DNA of 64,000 nucleotides from Oscheius tipulae (lineage: Eukaryota > Nematoda > Chromadorea > Rhabditida > Rhabditidae). Below the pieces are notes generated by a model, which did no database searches, was not told where the DNA came from, and was given only the letters and a program-made list of their open reading frames with translations. The DNA lies in the NCBI GenBank assembly GCA_037178975.1, contig JASJZH010000004.1:4340001-4404000 (forward strand), given 5' to 3'. Shown piece by piece: positions 1-12,000 of the stretch (its first letter is position 1; each line of letters begins with the position of its first letter). Position numbers and translations under genes: made by a program.

Positions 1-1784
1 GCATTGTCATTTTAGCGAGGACATTGTCTTCAGCAGCACCGGTCACTTCATCGATCTCTTGGTTCCACCTGGCGTAGAAACGACGTGGAACTGGAGGTCT
101 GTTCTCGTCGACCTCGATCCTCTCCACATTTCTGACCACTTGGACAGCCTGAGACTCTTCAGCAAACGCCAACACATTCTGAAAAGATCAGTCAAAGCAA
201 TATCAAAATTCCTTTACCAGATTCTCCTCAAAGTCATCGGGTTTAGGATTGACGCAGATAATCATTCGGATCTTTCCACCGCCTTCGAAGTAATTTTTGA
301 ACAGAAGAGTCAGTTTGGATTCCCTGTAGGGAACAGTTTCGGTCATCCTGTTCCTTTGATTCTTCCGTAATGTGTCAATACATCTTCTCAGAACAAGAAG
401 ACTCTTGTTGATGTTGCCCGCCTCCAGAAGACGCTCACCCACATTTTGAGTCCTTTTCGCTCTAAATTATCTATGCTTACTGTGCATGGAGTACAAACCT
501 TTCGCTGCCGGCCAGATCCACAAGACAGAGCTGTGAAACGACGATTCTGTTGGGGTCGTCCACGGGATGATTGTCTCGGTCGTCTTTGATGGGAGCCATC
601 ACAAGACGGATTGAAAAGACAGAGTGAGATCGGGAAGATTCCTTGTTCAGAAGAGTGTTCGAAGTTCTTCGTCTCTCTTCTCCTCGACAGAACACCTCCA
701 AAGCCTCATCAGCACTCTCGACCTCGATTTCACTCGCTCCATCGACAAAGAAACTACCGCGAGCATCCCCACGAAGATCTCTTTTCGTTAGATCTCTGAA
801 TACCCGTTATTATGGAATCAACCTAAGCTCACTCTTTGTTTTCCAGGAGGTCATAACAGTAGTTGTTGTAAATCTCAATATAGGAAACAAAGACACTGGA
901 CACATAATCATCACAATATCCGGAAACCTGAATCAGAATAATAGACGACCTAGTCAAAAGCTACCTTGAGTCTCTGGGTGAACCTGTTTTCGACTTCGTT
1001 GCTGATTTCCAATCGGTCGAGTTCTTGTTGTTTACGGGCTAGATGTGCCTCGAGTTTAGAGCGGACGGCGTAGTTGTTTTTGCCCGTCGGGTAGAAAATG
1101 CATTTTGGGGCTCTGAAACAAAGGTTTTGAAGCTGTTTTGTTTTATTGTTAGTCGAGAAAGAAGACCTACTGGTTATCGATACTATTAAAAATGACATCG
1201 AGAGTACGAGGAAGAACACCGGTTCCATCTGGGGTAGGTTTGCCAGTCATTGTGTACGTTTTTCCACTTCCAGTCACCTGAAAGAAGGTCGAGTTTTTCA
1301 AAATGGTTAGTCGATTTACTCCGTATGTGAAGAGAAGTCCGTTTTTGCCCACAACTAGGTCCTGAATGAGATCTACGGCGCATCGATTGAAGACACTTTG
1401 TTGGCTATCTGAATCGTCAAAGACATAGCCGAACTCGTACACTTTCTCTGGCTGAAAATACTATGTTCTTCTCCCAAAGAGACACTCACGAAAATCGCCC
1501 CGTCTCGTCGCCTTACTTCTGTGGGAGGTTTACATTTCAGAGTCCTGTCGTCCAATGGTGTCAAACAAGTATTAGATCCTCTGAATGGCATCAGTCTACA
1601 GACTACCTGGAAATGTCTTATTTTAAACAGGAGATGATCAGTAACAAACCTCAACCTCTTCCGTCTCTTGACTAGTACTCCTCTTGGCCTGTTCATGGTC
1701 GTCTCTGGGAACAGTGCGTCTGAAAAGTTTAGAAGAGTTTGATTCTTTTTTCTAGACCCACTTTCTGCCTGGAGTCTGACTCAT
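1..1784 (-). CDS. zen-4: Kinesin-6 motor protein, MKLP1/ZEN-4 type (5' part; 3' end outside window)
   Basis: Plus-end-directed motor of the centralspindlin complex, which bundles midzone microtubules and is needed for cytokinesis. I start it at the ATG at 1784 (MSQTPGRKR). Two short introns later the reading reaches VVCRLMPF, the first beta strand of the motor. The domain then runs in order: [13 protein letters not shown], the kinesin-6 signature [19 protein letters not shown] with the ATP-binding P-loop (split by an intron near 1318-1278), [12 protein letters not shown], the switch region [10 protein letters not shown] near 510, [13 protein letters not shown] near 400, and the motor end [19 protein letters not shown] near 150. 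The neck and C-terminal coiled coil lie before base 1. A TTTTTTTCAG acceptor about 20 nt upstream of the ATG with no visible donor suggests trans-splicing. The inserted segment between FNSI and the downstream strand is typical of kinesin-6 and separates it from kinesin-1. Identification is firm; exact exon ends are by eye. Confidence 0.92.
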
Positions 1785-2469
1785 TTTGAACTGGATAATA
1801 GTCTGAAAAAAAAAGGTTTAGCTTGGTGAGTGGATAGATAAAGAGAGGTCAAGAGCCAACAGTTGAAAGCTGTTTCGAATAGTGATGTGGTGGTATTGGA
1901 TTGATCTACAAGAGAAAAGATAAGAACAACTGCTTTTTGAATGTTTCTTTCTTTGCAAATGGGAAAGAATAGTTCCCGAGGCTATGCTAAAACGGGGACT
2001 TTCAAATAATTTCAACTCGCGGCTGGACGCTGACCCAATTCCGCGTAGGACCACGGCCCACAACTGCGCTCTAAAACGGGTTAGGTTGAGGAACCAATTG
2101 GCTAAGGGGAAATATTTTTACACTGCTACAACAGATAAAAAGCAAGCAGAAAAGCGACGCTTGAAGAGCGCTGGCTTTTTGGGATGGGTCAAAAGTTCGA
2201 AAGCTTGCTTCAACAGATAAAAAGTCACTACCTCATTGGAAAACGACTTGAATTTGTCCATTCACAAGGACAAAGAAAAGTTATCAACAACAACTACAGT
2301 TATTATACGAGAACTGAATTTTGACAGCAATCTTTGAAAGCACAACGAATGCAAATTAATAAATTGCCTCTATCGGAACCATAGTTGCTACTAACTAGCT
2401 GCTGGCCAGTGTGCCCCATGTCGAGCTAAGAAGACGACGAGATTCTACCGAAGGTGAACGAGGAGATCC
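1785..2469. other. Intergenic, divergent flank of zen-4
   Basis: Holds the likely promoter and outron of zen-4. On the plus strand 1984-2220 is open for 78 codons but shows no family resemblance and no splice context. The 14-base string caacagataaaaag occurs twice there, near 2129 and 2210. No gene is supported. Confidence 0.4.
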
Positions 2470-2935
2470 ACACCTCTAGGCAAAGAGGAGTATGGAGCTG
2501 TGTTCGAAGTGGGCCGCAAGACGGACAACAAGCGATTCGCGATCAACATGGTAGTGGAATGGGCGACAGGTGCTCTTCCCTGGAGAAATTTCAAGACTGA
2601 CAATATGGACGAGGTGCACAAGATGAAGGAAGAACTGCGTTCGGACGACAGAGCTCTGGAAAAGTTCCTGACTGACTGCCCCAAGAGAGAATTCACTCGA
2701 ATTCTCAGATACGTGAACGAATTGACCTACTTCTCCATCCCCGACTACAACTTCGTCTGTGTCCAGCATGCTCTGAAGGCCAACAACATCAAATGGTCGG
2801 ATCCACTGGATTGGGACGAGACACGAGTACATGACCCCGCAGGAGACACCCGAAGATAGATGTCTTATTCAGCTCGAAGAGGCTCATGAAGAGGAAGAGT
2901 CCAAGGGAGGAAGCAAGGTATTCAAGAAAATCTAA
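2470..2935 (+). pseudogene. Truncated worm-type casein kinase 1 / TTBK-like kinase, probable processed pseudogene
   Basis: The reading LGKEEYGAVFEVGRK matches the glycine-rich loop of the nematode CK1/TTBK-like kinase family. After FAI it jumps directly into MVVEWATGALPWRNF, which is C-lobe sequence that normally follows the catalytic loop by about 120 residues. The VAIK lysine region, HRDLKP-type catalytic loop and DFG are all missing, so the product cannot be an active kinase. The rest of the C-lobe follows without introns (FLTDCPKREFTRILRYVNEL, then TYFSIPDYNFV). Near 2825 the family match moves to another frame (MTPQETPED...), ending at a TAA at 2933-2935. Lack of introns in an intron-rich neighbourhood, an internal deletion and a frameshift together indicate a decayed retrocopy. 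A short expressed ORF (2500-2859) survives but I would not call it functional. Confidence 0.7.
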
Positions 2936-2953
2936 CCGCTACTGCTCACTTTG

Positions 2954-2959
2954 AATAAA
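2954..2959 (+). terminator. AATAAA poly(A) signal
   Basis: An AATAAA lies 18 bases after the stop of the kinase pseudogene. It could be carried over from the parent transcript. Confidence 0.45.
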
Positions 2960-3027
2960 TTGTGCAGTAGAAAACATAGTATTTTATTAAGTGAATCACG
3001 GGGTAATTAGCACCGGAAAGAACCCGA

Positions 3028-6000
3028 TTATTCGTCTTTTTGAACCACAACGGCCGATAGACTACCGGCGCCTGGCTGGATCTTGTGTCGAGAAAGTGCC
3101 GATTGCAGCAGACCTGGTCGCTCTCTCACACTGTTGCCAAAATCTTTGATCGATTCGGCTCTATCTGCAAAGGCTGGGGAAATAGCCGAATCTCTGTGAG
3201 TGGTCATCGGAGAAGGAATAGTCACTTGAGCCAGAACCGTTTGAGCAGTCTGTCTCGTTATTGCTTCCACGTCATACGGTCTCGGTCCTCCGCCCGTACT
3301 GAACATGTACTCTCTGTCTGTTATCGATGTAGTATAGCGACTTCTGAACCTTGTTTCAGTCAAGAATCTCAATAACTGACCGCTTGCAATAGGAAGCACA
3401 CCAGCAAGTCAAACAGAGCAGAACGACGACGAGAACGAGAACCAATAGCAGGAGCACGATATGTGTTACAGAAATCGAAGATTCTGCAGTTTTCGAAATA
3501 GAAACATCAGAAATTCGACTAGGAGATGCCATCAAGGCAGTCTTTTGAGCTTGTAGCAGTCTGAAGTTCAGAATAGTTTCATACCTGGAAAGTGTACTTA
3601 CTCGACTATCCTTTCCTTACTGATCGGTTCTTTTGTCTCAGGATCGAGCGCGTAGATGTAAATAGCACTTCGACTTCCGTCAATGGGTCCTTTCGCCATC
3701 ACTCGACTCTCCGATCCAGTCAGCTCATTCAAAGTGTTTTCGACTTGGAACTCTCTGACTCTTGCAGGAGCAAGTTCACTCGTCAATCGAACGACATTAG
3801 TCTCCGGAGACAACTTGTAAATCTGAACAAGGTTAGTCTGTATTTAGATGATTATTTACCGTAATTGGGACGGTAGTTTGATGCTCTTTATCGTCAACAG
3901 TGGCCGAAATGTCGAACTCGTCGTCTGTTTCTTTTTCCAAGGATCTCTTCAACGATATGATGCCGGTGTGAGGGTCGACAGTAAACAGGTCAGATTTGGG
4001 AATCGAGTAGATTAATTGAGCGTCTTGGTCCTTGTCTTTCGCCTGAGTACATTTGCTTCTTCCGAACTAAATAACAAAATACCGTAATTCGGACAACAGG
4101 ACTGAATTGACGGGCTTTCCAGTCGACGTGTGCCACCAGACGACCGTTCACAAGATGATCAAAGTAAGGGAAGTTGTCATTCTGATCGAGAACTCGGACT
4201 ATTACGACTGCTTGGTTCGACTGCAGATGCTGCTTAGCACCTGAATCAATCACATTTTCACAAAAAGAACAATCCTACTCTCGACTATTGGATCGGACCT
4301 GACAGTTCTGCTGGGGTTGACATTGATGTAGACCAAATGGAGTGATTTCTGTTCTCTGTCAAGAGGCCGTTTTGTATACAGTTGACCGTACGCGTCAATC
4401 GAAAAGTCTTCTGAAAACATTGGAGATGGATGCAGTATACTCAACCAACCATTATCATCACCGAGAGAATAAACAGGGTTTTGGCAATCGGCCTTAGCGG
4501 TAGCCACATGGAATCCTGCTGGCTGGTTCTCAGCTATTTCGACTTGATAGACATTTTTCTCGAATTTACAAGAGCCTGGCCCAGTAGACTGTGGCTGATT
4601 TGTGGTACTTTGTTCGTAGGTCTCGAGCAGAACATTCACCTTAAACCACAGGACTTTACAGTGTGCTGAAATCTTACGATAATGGAATCGATGCCGAGAG
4701 AGTTCTTGGCCGTGACATTCAACTGATGTACTCTTCCGCCTTCCAAGGGGAATGGCGGACGAGCGAGAGTCAGTCGTCCGTCGTTGATCTGTAAAATGAT
4801 TCTTTTATAAGACGAAAACGTACCTTGAAAAGTCCATAATGATCGTCCGTCAGTCCGTACTCAATTGGTTCCAGGGCACTCGATGTGGTTGGGCCAGCAA
4901 GTAGTGTTTTTATGAGATAGCCTGGAGAGGCATCGTGTGGAACCAACAAATTTTCCTTGAGTCTCGGCAACAGAGGCGCAGGTGAGTGACTGTCGAAAAT
5001 TTGAATAGAAACTGGCAGCTGCGACTTCAGTGACGGACGGCCTTGGTCACTGGCAGTTACGATGATAGGCAGTTCTTTTGGAGCTGAGGCTAATGAGGAA
5101 GAAAGAGACAAGACTCCAACTAAAATTAAAATAGAATAGAACAAAATGAACCTTACGACTACGATCGATTGTGAAATAGGCGGAAGCAGCACCACTGATA
5201 TCATAGCTGACTTGTCCACTCTGTCCAGAATCCAAGTCGGTCGCCTTGAAAGTCATTATAGAACTTCCGACCTGTGCCTCATTGGACAGTCCAATCACAT
5301 CAGGTCCCTCGACGAAGATTGGGTAGTTGTCATTCACATCCAGAACTGTGACATTCAAAAGAGTATGGATTTCTTCTCCTGCATGCTTAGCCACAATGTC
5401 CAGCATGTAGTTCTGCCTCTGTTCCCGATCGACATTGAAACAGAGGAAGTCTCCGGTCTCGGTCAAGTAGAATGGAACAGTCTCGGTCTTGTTTGAAATG
5501 GAGAAGGCGACTTTTTCATCAGTACTGGTAGCCAGAGGTTCTGGCTTGATGTCGAGCTTGAGTCCGGTATAGTTTCCTTCGGTCACGAACACAAAATACA
5601 TCGGTCGCTCGAATCCAAAAGCTAATGGTTTCCTTGTGATGTGCTCCTCGGGTTTTTCCGAGGCCTTTGTGATCGGCTCACTAGTAGAGGGTTGCTGTGT
5701 GGTAGAAAGAACCACAGTAGTTGAGAGAGCAGTTGCGACGGTTTGTGGGACACCGATGACGTGAACAATTATTGGAACTTCGGCTACTTTATTGCCCTGG
5801 AAAGGTCTTTTCAATTCCAAAAAGTGCACTTACATCTTTGATAGCCAAGACTGTCTGATTGATTTTCCCTTCTTTCACCGCCTCAGTGGTTCGAATCCGC
5901 CCCTCTTGATCAATACTCAGCGGACCACTTCCAATCATTTCAAAACTGATGTTTTTGTTAATGGTGGTATGGACTTGTCCGAGATACGAATCTTCAGGAG

Positions 6001-9000
6001 AGTCCGATTTGATCGAGTACACATAGACTGGTCGAATGAATTTGATGACTAAACACGGTTAAAAGAAAAGAAACGAACAAACTTGGTTGAGCTCCTTGTT
6101 CCGGGCCGAGATGTTCTCCTTCGGAAATTGGAGTGTCTTTTGGTCTTTCAGATGTTGTTTCCTCAATTAAAGTCGTCTTTCTTGGCTCTGTTGTGGCTGC
6201 TAAAATCCTTCAAACTCGTTTAATGAATCGGTTCCTACTCTCTTCAGTAGTCGCAGCAGCATCAACACTGCTCGAAACCTTGATGGGAACGATAACATGG
6301 ACTGTCACAACTGAGCTCATGATGGGCGGTCCCCAGTCTTCGGCACTGACCAAAAACGAATACTTTGGCTGATCCAAATCAACCGCATCATTCTTCAGAG
6401 TGATGTAGCCCTGAAACAACAGCTATCACACAAAAGGGGAAAGGATGTACTTGATCATCGACGGCGAAAAGATCACGATATTCTTGTGGCTTGATGGCCA
6501 AAAGAACTTGATCTCCGTCTGGATCAGTCGCTATCACTCGCCCAATTGGAGCACCACTGGGCCCTTCGGCCGAAAACGTGTATTCAGTTTGACTGAAGAC
6601 AGGAGCCCTGTTCGGAGAACTTCTAAACAACTGTACTTCGCTTTAAGCAAGGTAAGACTTACTTTGTTGGTTGAACTGCGGAGAATATGCCGAGGCTGAG
6701 ATTGGTGGTAGACTCGTGAACACCGTCGGAGACTGTCACTTGACACACGATGTCTTTGATCGGTCGTTTGGCAAGAGGTTCTGACCAGGAAATCACTCCA
6801 AGAGGATCGATTTTCAGTGAGGAACAGTCTTGTCCACTGATAGAGTACTGTAGCTTATCTCCGTCATCATCAATAGCTGATATTTTCAGGATATCCTTTC
6901 CAATTGGAATGTCGACAGAGACTCGTTGTCTGACATTTTGTTGATTGAAAACAGGAACGACGTCGTTCTCATTCAGTACAATAACAGAGACCGGGAATGT
7001 CGTAGCCAAAGCAGGGTTACCACCATTTGTCGCTTCCAACGTGAGCAGGAACTCTGACTCTTTCTCGAAATCAAGTGGTCTAGTCAAACTGAGGGTGCCC
7101 TGAAAAAAAAAATTTTATTTGTCTTTTTGATAAGTGTGTTACCTTTCCATCTACTTTGAAATTGCTCAAGGTGTTTCCATTGATGATTCGGTAACTAATC
7201 TCTTCCTGGCCATCGCTCTCTGCTGTTATGATGAACCTGGACGTGGAATCATTCTCCTTAACTGTCCACTTTAAAGGCAGGTTCTTGATAATCGGAGCAT
7301 TTTTGTTGATTCTCTCTACTGTGATCAAAGCCATTGCCGAAGCCTTGTTTCCATTCTTATCATAGACTTCGACCTGGACATCGAATGTAGGCATATGAGT
7401 CTTATCGATGGGTCGGTTGCCGAAAACCAGAGTTCCATCTTCTTGTACAAAAACCAGCTCTTTTCCTGATCCGCCAACAATCCTATATAACAGATGTTTT
7501 CCTTCGGAAAAGTCCTTGTCAGATGCCTCAATCTTTGCAACAACTGTTCCAGAAGCAGCGTCTTCTCGAATTCGGCCCTCCACGAACACTTTTGTCAACT
7601 GAATATCTTCTGGTTGCACTAAAAAAGCGTTTTCATACCTCCGGAGCAAACTCGTTCTCATCCTTCAGATCAACACTCAAACGAGCAGAAGCTTTCTGTT
7701 CATTGTCGGTTTCAGCCCAGACTGTGAATTGCAGAACACTTGTTCCAATCTGCTCGAGATCGATTGGCTTCACAACAAAGACTGTTCCATTTTCATGTAT
7801 TCCAAAGAAAGAGTCGGCCGGAGAGAGACGATATCTGATCGGAATACTTCGCGGATAGACCTACGTTTGGGAAGTTTTGAACAATAAGAACAACTCACTT
7901 CAAGAGGATGGCTGACTAGCGACCGGACTGGAGTGTTTTCCACAACTTCGAGTCGATAGACTGATTGTCCAAAGCGGATTTCTGGACGTTGATCGACTCG
8001 GTTGAGAGCAACCTGTAGTAGTGTTAGTTGGCTGAACAGCTCTCAAACTTACTCCAACGTCTGAATAGAATTCAGGGAAGAAGACATTTCTGGCTCTGAC
8101 AACTATAAAAGACGTATCGGCATTCTCGCTAGCAAAGTCTGGAGACTTGACAATCAGTTCTCCGGTTGTGGAGTTCAATGCGAGGAGGTGAGGAGTTTCG
8201 GGATGAAGTTCATAGCTGACAGTGCCGTTCCTGACTCTCGCGGAGAACATGGCAACAACTTGCGGATATATGCTTTCTTTCGGAATCTAAACACGGTTTG
8301 TTCACGAATTCTGTCGGTAAACTGACGTCAATATCGTAGGTGAGTTGAGGGAACACAGGATACTTGTCGCTACTGTCCATAGCAATGATGGTCAAGTGGT
8401 GGTCACTGAAGAGGAGAGACTCGGTCTCTGCTCGGATTGTCAAAGTGCTTTTTCCAGGGACGAGTTCGTGGCTGACCACCTGAAATAGACATCGAATTGA
8501 GTAAACCAGAAGTCTTCTGACCCTCAGTAGATCTCCATCCATTTCAAACTGAGAATCGTCTTCGAGAACACGGAAATGGACAGGTGACGACGATGTGGTA
8601 GTCGCAGATGCTCGGAGAATGACACTGCCAACAGCCTTTTCTGTTGAAATGTAGATGGTCGAAGGAAGAGGAAGGAAGCGGAGAGCTGCTTCAGCTCCGA
8701 CTTCGATGTGCAGAAGAGCCGATGTCTTTCGACTGAACGAACTGCTTCCATCGAATGCCTCGACTATCAAATCGAAAGGACCATCGCCAGAACTCACAGA
8801 CTTCACGGATGAGACGACACCAGTCTGCAAATGAATCTTTCCACCTCGAGGTTAATATGGTTTACCTTTTTGTTGATCTCAAACAATTTCTGTGTCAGTC
8901 GCTCTTTGGCATCTTCCGTCTTGGCAAATCGGTATTGTACGAAACCTTCTTGTCCGGGATCCGGGTCTGTAGCTTGAACTTGTGCTATGACAGCACCGGC

Positions 9001-12000
9001 TGGAGTAGGAGGAGTGATGACCACACTGTATTGTTGCTGTTGGAAAGAAGGAGCTGATGGATTCGTTCCCAACACTTTGATTCGGACTTCAATCGCGTCC
9101 GACTTGGAAGGGTCGCCATGATCGACTGCTTGTATTAGAAGCGTATACTTCGAATCCGTCAGTCTCTCGACAGTCACCACGCGTCCTGTCTCTCCATCTA
9201 CCGCAAAGATATCACTCGGAGCAGTCAGCTGATAAGTGATAACTCCGTTGTCGCCCAAATCTTCGTCAATTGCTCGAACTCGAGTGACTTCTGTTCCGAT
9301 TGGAACGTCTGATGGGAGTGTGATGTGGACGAGAGACGAGGAAAACCGAGGAGCGTGATCGTTAACATCTCCTACCTGTAATTAGTAGTCATGTGTTCAT
9401 AAGGAAGTTGGTATACCGAGACTTCTACTTCAGAGGTTCCACAGACATCTGGCGAGTTGGCCAGACAAGCACGAACCTGCGAATGTTGTCTTTCTGACAA
9501 TTTGAGAGAAAACTAACATTGAACCGATAGGTGCTGTGATTTTCTCGATCCAACGGAGTTTCGTTTGCAAGTTCTCCGGAAGCAGGATGAATAGAAAAGG
9601 GAAGATCGGTCCCATCAATCGAATATTTCAGAGAAGTGGAGGATGACCGAGAGGAAGCGGTTGTATGGAAGGCCTAGACAGTATTTTTGAGATGATAGCG
9701 AAAGAACCAAATACTCGAACGATTCCGATGACTTCAGGAGATGAACCCTCTTGGACTCGGAACTTGTAAAGAGTTTGGTCGAAACGAGGCGGAGCCTCTT
9801 TGGTCTCTTTGTCCGGTTCAAACAGAACCGTTACCACTGCTCGAGCCTGAAAATACTTTCATTCTCATGTTGTCTCCAAATAGCAACTCGCTCGACCTTG
9901 AATTACTCAGTTTTCGCGTGATTACTTCCCCTAACACTCAATTTTGAGATTATGCTCAAAAGACTTGTTCAATTTCAAAAACAACTTGGTGTTCTTTTAA
10001 TTCTCAGTCACCTGGGCAACGCCACTTTCACGTCCTATTGGTCTCCAATCCAATATTCTCTCCGTTTTACTGATATAATCTCCGTTCTACTTGTTCTCTC
10101 TCTGTAATTAACGGTCTAATCCCCTAGAAACGAATCTTATTGGGGTTTTCCAGATCATCTATATCCGGATTTGAACAATCTTCTAGAACGGCCGTGGCCA
10201 ATAGGAAGGATGGGAGCGAGCTTGGTAAAGAGACTAACACTCAAAAAATTTAAAAAAAATAGACGTACCAATAGAAGAAGTGTCAAGAGTTTAATTAGCA
10301 TGGGTCCATGAGGTTGGTTGAATTTTGGAAAGGAGGAGGTGAGGAGCCAGGTGGACCACAGGAAGCCCCGCCCACCTGTTCGTGAAGGCGGTTGGATTAA
10401 AGGCTATTTAGAGAGGGTCCGGAGGTGGAACGGGGTCACGGAAGAAGCTGTCCGACACGAACGACTATCGAGCACTGCAATTAGGACCCCACAACAACTG
10501 TTACTTCGGTAACTTCTTATATCGCAGGAGAAGTATTTGGACTAGGTTGTAAATCAGTTTTTTGTGACCAATACTAACTATTGTTATTACAAATAAAAAG
10601 CCAGCATGTGTATCTTTCTAGTGGCTGCCCCTCAATTTCGTCCGGTCATCGCTAATTACAGCTGCCTCGACTGCAGCACCTGCCCTTGGTCAGCTATTGT
10701 CCACATAAAGGCCTTTTAGGAATACCTACCGTGCTGACTCCGTCCGTGGCCGAAACAGCGAAACTAATATTTCCAGACGCGTGAAGATAGAGACGGCGAG
10801 CAACAGACAATTCTCCTATATCCGGATCTACTTTGAAGATACCAGCAGCCTGAAACTGGGATGACCAATTGTTTCCTAAGAACAAACCTTTCTATCAAGT
10901 CCGTACATCTGAGGATTTGGTTCGGCTACGACTCTTCCGAAGACGTCGTCTTCCACGGCCTGTCCGAACACCTCGTAGTAATAATGATCTGCCGTGAATC
11001 CGAAGGGAGTCTGGAAGAACACATTATCTCCAAGACTATAAAAGAAATTACCTTGTCATCCGCTCCCTCTCCGAGATCCTCTGTTTCTTCTTCTACTTCG
11101 TTATTAGATTCTGTCCTTTCAGTCGTACTAGTGGCGGGAATCAATCCTCTGAGATGGGATCGAGGTCTTCCAGTAGCCTGAGCTACTCCTAAAGCGATGG
11201 GTTCCTTCGGCAACTTTCTCGGTTTCTCCCTCTCCAGACTATCGTTCCGAATCTTCTCCAGAACGGTTTTCAAGATGACTTCGTTCTGGGGCTCCGATGT
11301 TGTTGAATACGATGGCTTTCGTTCGTTTTGAGGGTTCTCTGGAGCACGAACTAAGACTTCAAATTCCTTTGTGGCCTCGTCGATTGCACGATTGATCAGA
11401 TCGTTCTTGCTAGGAAAAGTGACTGGACGAATAGTAGTTTGTCTCGTCGTCGGTCTTGATGTTGTAGTTGTCTTTTCAACCTTGTTCTGTTGTTTCTTGA
11501 TATCAAACTCCTTGACTGGTCTTCCTGGCCTCACGACGAAGATCTCCACCACAACTAGAGTTTCTTTGGGTGACTCTCCATGATCTCTTGCTTTCACCAC
11601 CAGACGATATTGATCATCCGGTCCAATCCTTCCAGTCGTGGCCAAAATGGTATCTCGTCCTCTGGGGTAGATTCGGAAGGGGACCGAAATATTGAGAAGT
11701 TCATAAGTGACTCTTCCATTTTGTCCAACATCCACATCCCTCGCCTTCAAAGTAGCGAATTCCGTTCCCGGTACTACTTCCTCGTCAAGATGGAACCAAT
11801 AACTGAATATTCGAATTAGTAGACATCCAACATTTTTCTACCTTTCTCTTTCAAACACTGGTCGATTGTCGTTTTCGTCTTCAAGTTCCACTCTGATTCG
11901 TAGACGACGACAGCTCTCGACAGATTTCTTGTCAGAGCTTTTGTTTTCAACGACTACTTCAAGAGTCGAAAACAACTCTCGGTCCATCAGTTTCGGGTCT

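Noticed and set aside
1984-2220. 78-codon open frame on the plus strand
   Set aside because: No homology, no splice context and low-complexity Lys/Arg content; probably chance.
5888-5900. tRNA B-box-like ggttcgaatcc
   Set aside because: No A box or cloverleaf upstream, and the bases are inside cadherin coding sequence on the other strand.
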